Shown here: positions 55,838-62,437 of the stretch, piece after piece
How the letters are laid out: every line of letters starts with the position of its first letter
Position numbering within the stretch: position 1 is the stretch's first letter
Source of the DNA: Nocardioides oleivorans
GTDB taxonomy: Bacteria > Actinomycetota > Actinomycetes > Propionibacteriales > Nocardioidaceae
Assembly: GCF_004137255.1 (NCBI RefSeq)
Contig: NZ_SDWT01000001.1
Coordinates: forward strand, 3,162,001-3,226,000
Reading direction: 5' to 3'
DNA: 64,000 nt
Notes under the pieces: generated by a model
Database searches by the model: none
What the model was told of the DNA's origin: nothing
Seen by the model: only the letters and a program-made list of their open reading frames with translations
Made by a program: the position numbers and the translations under genes

Positions 55838-57648
55838 GCACGACCACCCCCAATCCCGCCGCCGGCACGACGATGGACACCGGCGAGGACATCGGCGCGA
55901 TGGCGACCATCCGGCTCGGGATGAGGTACTCACCCGAGCTGCGCGAGGGCCTCGGCGTCACGCTGCTCCTCGCCGTGCTCGCCTCCTGCGGCCAGATCGT
56001 CGTGCCCGTCGCGGTGCAGCAGACCCTCGACAAGGGCCTCGGTGCCGCCGGCGGTCCGCGCCTCGACTACGTCCTCTGGATGGGCGTCGTGGCAGCCCTC
56101 GCGATCGCGGTGACCAGCTGGGCGTCGTACGCCATGACGCGCCGGCTGTTCACCACCTCCGAGCGGGGCCTGGCGACGCTGCGCACCAAGGCGTTCCGCC
56201 ACGTCCACGACCTGCCGCTGCTGACGCAGAACACCGAGCGCCGCGGTGCACTGGTCTCCCGGGTGACCACCGACGTCGACCAGGTCAGCCAGTTCCTGGT
56301 CTTCGGCGGACTGATCTTCGTCGTCAGCATCGGCCAGATGCTGGTCGCGACGGTGCTGATGCTGGTCTACAGCTGGCAGCTCGCCGCGGTCGTGTGGATC
56401 GCCTTCGCGCCGCTGTTCATGTCGATCCGGTGGTTCCAGAAGAAGCTGTCGGTCGCCTACACCGTCGTGCGCCACCAGGTGGGCGTGCTGCTCGGCGCGA
56501 TCTCCGAGCCGGTCGTCGGCGCAGCCGTGGTCCGGTCCAACGGTGTCGAGGACCGCACCCAGGCGCGCATCGACACCGCGATCCAGGACTGGCAGAACGC
56601 CTACACCAACGCCCAGAAGTTCACCGTCACCTCGTTCTCGCTCGGCGGCATCTCCGCCGGCCTGGCCAACGCCGGGGTCATCGTCATCGGTGTGTGGCTC
56701 GGCTTCACCGGCGACATGACGCCGGGCAAGGTGCTGGCGTTCGCGTTCCTCGTGTCGCTGTTCGTCGGCCCGGTCCAGATGGGAACCCAGATCCTCACCG
56801 ACGCCCAGAACGCGATCTCGAGCTGGCGCCGCGTGCTCGGCATCCTCGAGACGCCGGCCGACCTGGTCGACCCCGGCTCCGAGGGCGAGGAGCTGCCCCG
56901 CGGGCCGATCGACGTGCGGTTCGCCGACGTCACCTTCGCCTACCCCGGCGGCCCGCCGGTGCTGCGCGACGTCGACCTGACGATCGACGCCGGCACCCGG
57001 ATCGCGATCGTCGGCGAGACCGGATCGGGGAAGTCGACCTTCGCCAAGCTGCTCACCCGCCTGATGGACCCCGTCGACGGCGCCGTCCTGCTCGACGGTG
57101 TCGACGTCCGCCGCCTCGACGCGCGCTCGCTGAGGCGCAGCGTGGTGCTGGTGCCGCAGGAGGGCTTCCTCTTCGACGACACCATCGCGGCCAACGTCCG
57201 CTACGGCAAGCTCGACGCGACCGAGGACGAGATCCGCACCTCTGCGACGGAGCTCGGCCTCGACGACTGGCTCTCGGGCCTGCCGCGTGGGCTGCACACG
57301 GCCGTCGGGCAGCGCGGTGAGTCGATGTCAGCGGGGGAGCGACAGCTCGTGGCCCTGCTGCGGGCGCACCTCGCCGACCCCGACCTGCTGGTGCTCGACG
57401 AGGCGACGAGCGCGGTCGACCCGGCCCTGGAGATGCAGATCGGCCGGGCGCTGGAGCGGCTGATGCAGTCGCGCACGTCGGTCACGATCGCGCACCGCCT
57501 CTCGACGGCCGAGAGCGCCGACGAGGTGATCGTCGTCGACAAGGGCCGCGTCGTGCAGCGCGGGCCGCACGCCGAGCTGGTCCGTCAGGACGGCAGCGTC
57601 TACGCCGGGCTGCACGCGAGCTGGATCGCCCAGCACTCGCGCGCCTGA
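55834..57648 (+). CDS. Heterodimeric ABC exporter, consensus-site subunit
   Basis: 604-aa partner half-transporter with six membrane helices and an ATPase domain. Walker A GETGSGKST, Walker B LLVLDEATSAVD with Glu, H-loop TIAHRLST with His are canonical; its signature is MSAGERQL, not LSGGQ. The weak signature faces the first subunit's weak Walker B, so one ATP site is degenerate, the other normal. ATG overlaps the first subunit (ATGA). A small family of drug, lipid or peptide exporters; substrate unknown. Confidence 0.92.
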   Translation: MSTTTPNPAAGTTMDTGEDIGAMATIRLGMRYSPELREGLGVTLLLAVLASCGQIVVPVAVQQTLDKGLGAAGGPRLDYVLWMGVVAALAIAVTSWASYAMTRRLFTTSERGLATLRTKAFRHVHDLPLLTQNTERRGALVSRVTTDVDQVSQFLVFGGLIFVVSIGQMLVATVLMLVYSWQLAAVVWIAFAPLFMSIRWFQKKLSVAYTVVRHQVGVLLGAISEPVVGAAVVRSNGVEDRTQARIDTAIQDWQNAYTNAQKFTVTSFSLGGISAGLANAGVIVIGVWLGFTGDMTPGKVLAFAFLVSLFVGPVQMGTQILTDAQNAISSWRRVLGILETPADLVDPGSEGEELPRGPIDVRFADVTFAYPGGPPVLRDVDLTIDAGTRIAIVGETGSGKSTFAKLLTRLMDPVDGAVLLDGVDVRRLDARSLRRSVVLVPQEGFLFDDTIAANVRYGKLDATEDEIRTSATELGLDDWLSGLPRGLHTAVGQRGESMSAGERQLVALLRAHLADPDLLVLDEATSAVDPALEMQIGRALERLMQSRTSVTIAHRLSTAESADEVIVVDKGRVVQRGPHAELVRQDGSVYAGLHASWIAQHSRA

Positions 57649-57677
57649 GCGAGGTGCCCGGGCAGGGTACCCGAGGA

Positions 57678-58112
57678 TCAGGCGGACAGGACCTGGCTGA
57701 TGAGCAGGTCGGCGTCGAAGAAGTCGGACTCGGCGCCCGGCGCGACGATCGCGGCCGTGCGGTCGAGGAAGTCGTTGATGTCGGAGGAGCGGGCCAGCAG
57801 GACCAGGTGGCCGTCGGGCGAGCTGAGCTCGATGCTGACCATGGCGCGACCGGACAGGCCGATGGCGGGTGCCACGTGGACGTCGCCCTCGCCGGTGGGC
57901 TTCTCGGTGCCCCGCATGAGCAGGTCGCGGCCGAACGTCCACACGAGGTTGCCGTCGGCGGTGACGAAGGTCATCGCCACGGCGAACGGGTCGCTGCTGC
58001 GGTAGCCGAGGACCGTGTCGATCTCGTGCCGGATGCCGCGGTCGTCCATGCACTCGACCGTGATGTCCAACGCGACGTCGGACAGGGTGTGGCCGCCTCC
58101 GGACATGTTCAT
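57678..58112 (-). CDS. SsgA-like sporulation/cell-division regulator (SALP)
   Basis: 144-aa SsgA/SsgB-family protein. Family pattern is visible: VLGYRSSDPFAVAMTF, NLVWTFGRDLLMRGTEKPTGEGDVHV split here by residue number about 40-75, VSIELSSPDGHLVLLARSSDI, and FLDRTAAIV. In Streptomyces SALPs recruit FtsZ and control septation. Outside the dcw cluster here. ATG at 58112, with an aggaga Shine-Dalgarno 4 bases upstream; a later AUG two codons in is also possible. Convergent with the ABC exporter. Confidence 0.88.
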   Translation of the reverse strand: MNMSGGGHTLSDVALDITVECMDDRGIRHEIDTVLGYRSSDPFAVAMTFVTADGNLVWTFGRDLLMRGTEKPTGEGDVHVAPAIGLSGRAMVSIELSSPDGHLVLLARSSDINDFLDRTAAIVAPGAESDFFDADLLISQVLSA

Positions 58113-58214
58113 CGGGTCTCCTAGGTGTTTCCCGGGGCGGGGGCTCCCGGGTTGGTGTTGCTCATGAGACGGCATGTGGACCCCCTGATGATGCGAAACG
58201 GCCAAATATGACCC

Positions 58215-58234
58215 GGGCCGGTCCAGACCGGCCC
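58215..58234. promoter_or_regulatory. Perfect 20-bp palindromic site upstream of SsgA-like gene
   Basis: gggccggtc / gaccggccc with 2-base spacer, 103 bases upstream of the ssgA-like ATG, in the 242-bp divergent gap; a 10-bp palindrome ctcgtacgag (58245-58254) lies beside it. Possible operator for either gene, or a short hairpin in the leader. Confidence 0.45.
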
Positions 58235-58342
58235 TTCGTGATGGCTCGTACGAGTCTTGAGAATTGCTTAACGATTCGGAGACGACCGGGATACGGATTG
58301 CCTCGTCGTCACTGGTCCAGACGGGTGTCAGGAGGGTCTGGA

Positions 58343-58348
58343 TAGGTT
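58343..58348 (+). promoter_or_regulatory. -10-like hexamer TAGGTT before PGPGW gene
   Basis: TAGGTT ends 6 bases before the ATG at 58355. Confidence 0.45.
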
Positions 58349-58354
58349 GTCGCC

Positions 58355-58858
58355 ATGACAGGCGCAGCCAGACGGATCGTGCTCGAGGGTCTGGGGTGGC
58401 TCCTGCTGCTCCTGGGCGTGGCGATGATCTTCCTGCCCGGTCCCGGGCTGCTCGGGATCTTCGGCGGACTCGCACTGCTGTCGCAGCAGTACGACTGGGC
58501 CGAGCGCCGCGTCGAGCCCGTCCGCCTGCGCGCCCTCAAGGGCGCGGCCGAGGGCGTCGAGTCGTGGCCGCGCATCATCGCCTCGTGCCTGGGTGCGCTG
58601 GCCCTCGTGGCGTGCGGCGTGCTCTGGATCGCCGATCCGCCGGCTCCCGGCTGGTGGCCCCTCTCCGACTCCTGGTGGCTGCCCGGCGGGATGTGGACCG
58701 GCATCACCCAGGTCGGCTCCGCGGTCATCGCGGCCGCGCTGATCGTCTACAGCTACCGCCGCTTCCACGGGAAGCCCGAGGCGCTCGAGGCGCTGACGCG
58801 CGAGATCGAGACGGCCGACCACGACCGCGAGGACCGCGAGCGACACGGCCAGCGCTGA
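58355..58858 (+). CDS. PGPGW-motif membrane protein
   Basis: 167-aa protein with two or three membrane helices; the family motif FLPGPGLLGIFGGLALLSQ (about residues 26-44) matches the PGPGW (TIGR02611) family of putative membrane proteins. Further helix SWPRIIASCLGALALVACGVLWI and WTGITQVGSAVIAAALIVYSY. No function assigned. Lies just upstream of the tRNA gene, which begins 67 bp later. Confidence 0.85.
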   Translation: MTGAARRIVLEGLGWLLLLLGVAMIFLPGPGLLGIFGGLALLSQQYDWAERRVEPVRLRALKGAAEGVESWPRIIASCLGALALVACGVLWIADPPAPGWWPLSDSWWLPGGMWTGITQVGSAVIAAALIVYSYRRFHGKPEALEALTREIETADHDREDRERHGQR

Positions 58859-58925
58859 CCCCGGCCGGACGGAGCGACCCGATTCATCGCCGGGACGGGC
58901 CATGGGATATCGTTCCGGCGAGCTC

Positions 58926-58997
58926 GGGCGATTGGCGCAGTGGTAGCGCGCTTCGTTCACACCGAAGAGGTCACTGGTTCGAACCCAGTATCGCCCA
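58926..58997 (+). tRNA. tRNA-Val (anticodon CAC)
   Basis: Cloverleaf is complete: acceptor GGGCGAT / ATCGCCC (7 pairs), D-stem GCGC / GCGC, anticodon stem CTTCG / CGAAG with loop TTCACAC, anticodon CAC at 58958-58960, T-arm ACTGG-TTCGAAC-CCAGT, discriminator A. Reads GUG codons. CCA is not encoded in full (ACC follows). A hairpin follows at 59009. Confidence 0.95.
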
Positions 58998-59008
58998 CCC
59001 GAGTGACA

Positions 59009-59044
59009 CAGCCCCTGACCTGCAGAGATGCGAGTCGGGGGCTG
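59009..59044 (+). terminator. Terminator hairpin after tRNA-Val
   Basis: Stem cagcccctgac / gtcgggggctg (11 pairs, one G-U), 14-base loop, 11 bases after the tRNA end. No U-run. Confidence 0.55.
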
Positions 59045-59116
59045 CGTTCGTATCCCGCAGTTGCGGTGCATGCGGCGGACAACCCGTCCGCAAGCGTGCG
59101 GCGGCACGGTCGGCCC

Positions 59117-59782
59117 ATGACCACCACATCGCTCTACCGCCTCAGCGCGGTCGCACTCGTCCTGTCCTTCGTCTTCAGCCTCGTCGGCGGCGTCCTGCAC
59201 CCCGTCGTCGACGGGCAGTCGCACTCCATCGAGGTGTTCCTGGCCCCGCGCTCACCGTGGGCCCAGTACTCCATCTACGTCGGAGCCCTCTTCCTGATGC
59301 TGGGCCTGCCCGGCGGCTACCTCTACTTCCGTGAGGAGCTCGGCCGCCTCGGGTTCGTCGGCTTCACGATGTACATGCTCGGCAACGCGCTCAGCGCGAT
59401 GTCGCACCTCGTCGTGGAGGCGTTCGTCGGTCCGACGCTGGCCGGCGACCCGGACGGTCGCCACCTCGTCTCCGACCGGGGCGAGATCTTCGACGGCACC
59501 GCCTTCATCACGTTGCAGGCCGTCGGCGGGCTGATCTTCGTGTTCAGCCTGATCATCATCGGGATCGCGCTGGTCAAGGCGCGGGGGATCCCGAGCTGGA
59601 TCGGCATCGTGCTCATCGTGGGCGCGCTGCCGCTCTTCGTGCCGTTCCCCGAACGGCCCGTCATCGCCGGGCTGGTCGTCGAGCTCCCCCGAGGAGTCAT
59701 GGTGGCTGCCCTCGCGACGATCATCCTGCGCCGGTCCAGCCAGGGCCACCCGGCGTCAGAGCGCGACCTGGCTCGGGTCTGA
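59117..59782 (+). CDS. Multi-span membrane protein of unknown function
   Basis: 221-aa protein with about six membrane helices (first MTTTSLYRLSAVALVLSFVF...), conserved-looking segments YSIYVGALFLMLGLPGGYLY, FTMYMLGNALSAMSHLVVEAF and IPSWIGIVLIVGALPLFVPF. I do not recognise a family. ATG at 59117 is the first start that leaves the tRNA intact; a longer frame through the tRNA (from 58940) is not coding. Weak Shine-Dalgarno. A terminator follows at 59823. Confidence 0.7.
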   Translation: MTTTSLYRLSAVALVLSFVFSLVGGVLHPVVDGQSHSIEVFLAPRSPWAQYSIYVGALFLMLGLPGGYLYFREELGRLGFVGFTMYMLGNALSAMSHLVVEAFVGPTLAGDPDGRHLVSDRGEIFDGTAFITLQAVGGLIFVFSLIIIGIALVKARGIPSWIGIVLIVGALPLFVPFPERPVIAGLVVELPRGVMVAALATIILRRSSQGHPASERDLARV

Positions 59783-59822
59783 CGCCAGGCTCCGTCCCGC
59801 CGCGCCCCATGCGGCACCCACC

Positions 59823-59854
59823 ACAGGACCGTCCCCATCCGGGGGCGGTCCTGT
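59823..59854 (+). terminator. Terminator hairpin after membrane protein gene
   Basis: 14-pair stem acaggaccgtcccc / gggggcggtcctgt (one G-U) with atcc loop, 40 bases after the gene stop. Confidence 0.65.
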
Positions 59855-59982
59855 CTGCGTGCGCCTGACGTGCACCGACTTGCAGCACCAGGTGTCGGCC
59901 ACGGCCAGCCGGTCGCAACTCGCCGACAAGCGGCGCAGGCGAGCGTGGGACCACCAACCACCTACACCAAGGAACAAGCGCC

Positions 59983-60996
59983 ATGAACACGCAGATCGCA
60001 CGACGTGGACCCCTACGTCGCCGCACGCTCCGTACCCGCCTCGGCACAGCCCTCCTGGGCGTGCTGCTCACCGCCGGTCCTGTCGCCGCCAGCGCCCAGG
60101 CGGCCGGCGAGTGGAACCCGGGCAAGCACGACGAGGACACCGTGATCAACTGCATCACCCAGCAGCCGGCACCCGGCGTCAGCGCCGACGTGGGCTGGCG
60201 CTCGGAGACCGGCCAGGTCCCGAAGGTCGGTGAGGTCTTCTACGTCCGCGGCTACGCCGGACTCGTGTCGCTGCCGTGCAGCGGCTCGGTCGCCGTGCTC
60301 CCCGAGCTGATGCTGCCGGCCGGTGTCGTGCCTGCGGACGACAAGGCACCGATCTACTGGGACCTCACGAAGTCCGGCACGTCGCAGGCGCTCAGGACCA
60401 CGAAGCTGACCTTCGCCAACGGTCGCAACGGCGGCTACCTCATCGGCAGCCCCGAGGGCCTGAAGTGGGAGCTCCGGGTCGGTGACGTCCTCGAGATCCA
60501 GGTCCCCGTCGTGGCCACCCGCGAGCTCAAGGGCCCCGCGACCCAGCAGCCCGAGTGCCAGACCCGCCTCGACGGCACCGCCCCCTGCCCGATCAACCAG
60601 GCCGGCGACCACCTCCAGATCGCCTTCACCGTGGCCGGGCACGGCGGCACCAAGTCGTACGTCACGCCGTACGTCGGACTGTTCGCGTCCCCGGCCACCG
60701 CCGGCCCGACCGGTCCGACCACCGGCACCACCCAGGCTGCCTCGGCGACCAGGGCGGCGTACCAGGTCGGCAAGCGCAGGGCCGTCGTCACGATCACCAG
60801 CACCGGCACCCTCGCCGGCACGGTCGTCATCACCGACAAGGGCAAGAAGATCGCATCCGCCAAGGTCACGGGGAGGGTCACGACCCTCAAGCTGCCCCGG
60901 CTGAAGAAGGGCAGGCACGTGCTCGTCGCCCGCTACAGCGGAACCTCGCAGGTGCTCGCCTCCACGTCGGCTCCCACGAAGGTGACCGTCCGATGA
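59983..60996 (+). CDS. Secreted protein with C-terminal Ig-like domain
   Basis: 337-aa exported protein. Basic N-terminus and hydrophobic segment (LGTALLGVLLTAGPVAASAQAA, about residues 20-41) form a signal peptide. The middle has four cysteines in a distinct but unrecognised domain. The C-terminus (about 258-337) is a single Ig-like beta-sandwich with VVITDKGKKIASA and GRHVLVARYSGTSQVLAS motifs, also found in the next gene. ATG preceded by aagga; next gene overlaps by ATGA. Confidence 0.8.
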   Translation: MNTQIARRGPLRRRTLRTRLGTALLGVLLTAGPVAASAQAAGEWNPGKHDEDTVINCITQQPAPGVSADVGWRSETGQVPKVGEVFYVRGYAGLVSLPCSGSVAVLPELMLPAGVVPADDKAPIYWDLTKSGTSQALRTTKLTFANGRNGGYLIGSPEGLKWELRVGDVLEIQVPVVATRELKGPATQQPECQTRLDGTAPCPINQAGDHLQIAFTVAGHGGTKSYVTPYVGLFASPATAGPTGPTTGTTQAASATRAAYQVGKRRAVVTITSTGTLAGTVVITDKGKKIASAKVTGRVTTLKLPRLKKGRHVLVARYSGTSQVLASTSAPTKVTVR

Positions 60997-62357
60997 GGGG
61001 CCGGGCAGGCACCACGCTGGCGCTCTCGGCCCTGGCGGTCGTGGCCGGCACCGTGACCTCGGCCGTCGCGCCGCCGGTGAGCGCCGCGGAGCAGCGCGTC
61101 ACCACGGTCTCGGGCTGGGGCGGCTTCGACGTCGGCCAGTCGGTCGTGCCGGGCAGCCTCGCAGGCCGTGAGGTCTGGGGCGTGTCGGCGGGCGACGAGC
61201 ACTCGCTGGCCATCACCTCCGACGGTGCCGTCACCGGGTGGGGCTGGAACGGCGACGGCCAGACCGACATCCCGGCCGACCTCGCCACGGGTGCGACCAT
61301 GGCTTCCTCGGTCGATGCCGGCGTCTACGCCTCGTTGGCCATCGCGTGGGACGGCAGCGTCCGCGGCTGGGGTGCCCTCGGCGACACCGACGAAGGGCAG
61401 GTCGACATCCCGGCGGAGCTGCGCGGGCCTGACCCGGCGAGTCGCGCCAGCACCGTGTCGATGGGCACCTACCACGCGCTCGCCATCATCGGGGGCGGTC
61501 GGGTCGTGGCGTGGGGCGCCGAGGGACGGCACGCGGCGATCAACGCCGGGCAGACCCACGTGCCCCAGTACCTCCTCGAGGGGTCGCGCTACGCCGTCGA
61601 CGTCGCTGCCGGATACCTGCACTCGATGGCGGTGGACACGGGAGGACGGGTCTACGTGTGGGGATCCAACCGGTACGGCGAGCGGCAGGTCCCCGCACGC
61701 GTCGCCGAGGAGGACGTCGTCGACGTCGAGGCCCACGGAGCCACGTCCATGGTCCTCACCGCCGACGGTGAGGTGATCGCCTGGGGCGACTCGGGGACCG
61801 GCCTGACGGACCTCCCTGCAGCGCTCGACGGCGTGAAGGTCGTCGACATCGACCTCGGCGCCGAGGTCGCCATGGCGCTGACGAGCACCGGTGACGTGAT
61901 CACGTGGGGCAACGTCGGGAAGAACCACCCGCTCCCTGCTGCGGTCGGCCAGTACGCACCGATCACGGGCATCGCCGCCGGTGGTCGCCACCTCCTGGCG
62001 ATGCACGTGGCTCCCGTGCCCCCGCCGCCCGTCGTCGTACCGCCGGTCACCCAGCCGGTACCGGCGCCGGGCAAGGCGACCACCTCCCTCGCGCTGAAGG
62101 CGCCGGGCAAGGTCGTCGCCGGGAAGCGGGCCGCGGTGAAGGTGGTGCTCTCCGGTGTGCGCTCGGGCGCCGTCGTGATCACCGACAAGGGCAAGAAGGT
62201 CGCCACCCTCGCCGGGTCGGGAACCGTCAGGCTGCGCCTGGCGAAGGGCCGGCACACCCTCGTGGCGGCCTACGCCGGCTCGGCGAGCGCCCTCGCCTCG
62301 ACGTCGACTCCGGTCACGGTGAAGGTGGTGGCCAGGAAGAAGCGGGCGAAGGGCTGA
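60993..62357 (+). CDS. Secreted RCC1-like repeat protein with C-terminal Ig-like domain
   Basis: 454-aa exported protein. Signal peptide MRGRAGTTLALSALAVVAG...PPVSAA (about residues 1-29). About six RCC1-like beta-propeller repeats with SxxxDGxVxxWG elements (SLAITSDGAVTGWGWN, ALAIIGGGRVVAWG, SMAVDTGGRVYVWGSN, ATSMVLTADGEVIAWG), then a Pro-rich linker and an Ig-like domain near-identical in layout to the preceding gene (VVITDKGKKVATL, GRHTLVAAYAG). ATG overlaps upstream stop. Likely co-transcribed; surface or secreted function unknown. Confidence 0.85.
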   Translation: MRGRAGTTLALSALAVVAGTVTSAVAPPVSAAEQRVTTVSGWGGFDVGQSVVPGSLAGREVWGVSAGDEHSLAITSDGAVTGWGWNGDGQTDIPADLATGATMASSVDAGVYASLAIAWDGSVRGWGALGDTDEGQVDIPAELRGPDPASRASTVSMGTYHALAIIGGGRVVAWGAEGRHAAINAGQTHVPQYLLEGSRYAVDVAAGYLHSMAVDTGGRVYVWGSNRYGERQVPARVAEEDVVDVEAHGATSMVLTADGEVIAWGDSGTGLTDLPAALDGVKVVDIDLGAEVAMALTSTGDVITWGNVGKNHPLPAAVGQYAPITGIAAGGRHLLAMHVAPVPPPPVVVPPVTQPVPAPGKATTSLALKAPGKVVAGKRAAVKVVLSGVRSGAVVITDKGKKVATLAGSGTVRLRLAKGRHTLVAAYAGSASALASTSTPVTVKVVARKKRAKG

Positions 62358-62363
62358 GCCGCT

Positions 62364-62385
62364 GCAAGTGGCTCGCAAGTGGGGC
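62364..62385 (+). promoter_or_regulatory. 11-bp direct repeat, candidate SARP-type operator
   Basis: gcaagtggctc followed at once by gcaagtggggc: an 8-base core repeated with 11-bp period, 53-74 bases upstream of the SARP-like regulator's ATG. SARP proteins bind direct repeats at about 11-bp period. Part of the second copy also forms the left arm of the hairpin at 62379. Confidence 0.45.
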
Positions 62386-62416
62386 GGTTGACGATGAGAT
62401 CCGTCAGCCGCCCCAC
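62379..62416 (+). terminator. Hairpin after the RCC1-like gene
   Basis: 15-pair stem gtggggcggttgacg / cgtcagccgccccac (one G-U) with an 8-base loop, 22 bases after the gene stop, followed by cttcg. Can terminate the upstream transcript or lie in the SARP promoter. Confidence 0.6.
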
Positions 62417-62425
62417 CTTCGTCCC

Positions 62426-62431
62426 TAGGAT
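62426..62431 (+). promoter_or_regulatory. -10-like hexamer TAGGAT before the SARP-like gene
   Basis: TAGGAT ends 6 bases before the ATG at 62438; leaderless layout, with the 11-bp direct repeat about 40-60 bases upstream of it in the -35 zone. Confidence 0.45.
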
Positions 62432-62437
62432 CAGCCC

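Noticed and set aside
57649-57677. Terminator between ABC exporter and SsgA-like gene
   Set aside because: Only short palindromes (tgcccgggca) with no stable stem or T-run.
58926-58997. tRNA-Val as a phage or island attachment site
   Set aside because: No integrase, no duplicated 3' tRNA end in the window, and flanking genes are ordinary; possible only if islands lie beyond the window.
58940-59116. N-terminal extension of the membrane protein through the tRNA
   Set aside because: The frame would begin inside tRNA-Val; the ATG at 59117 gives a normal hydrophobic N-terminus.
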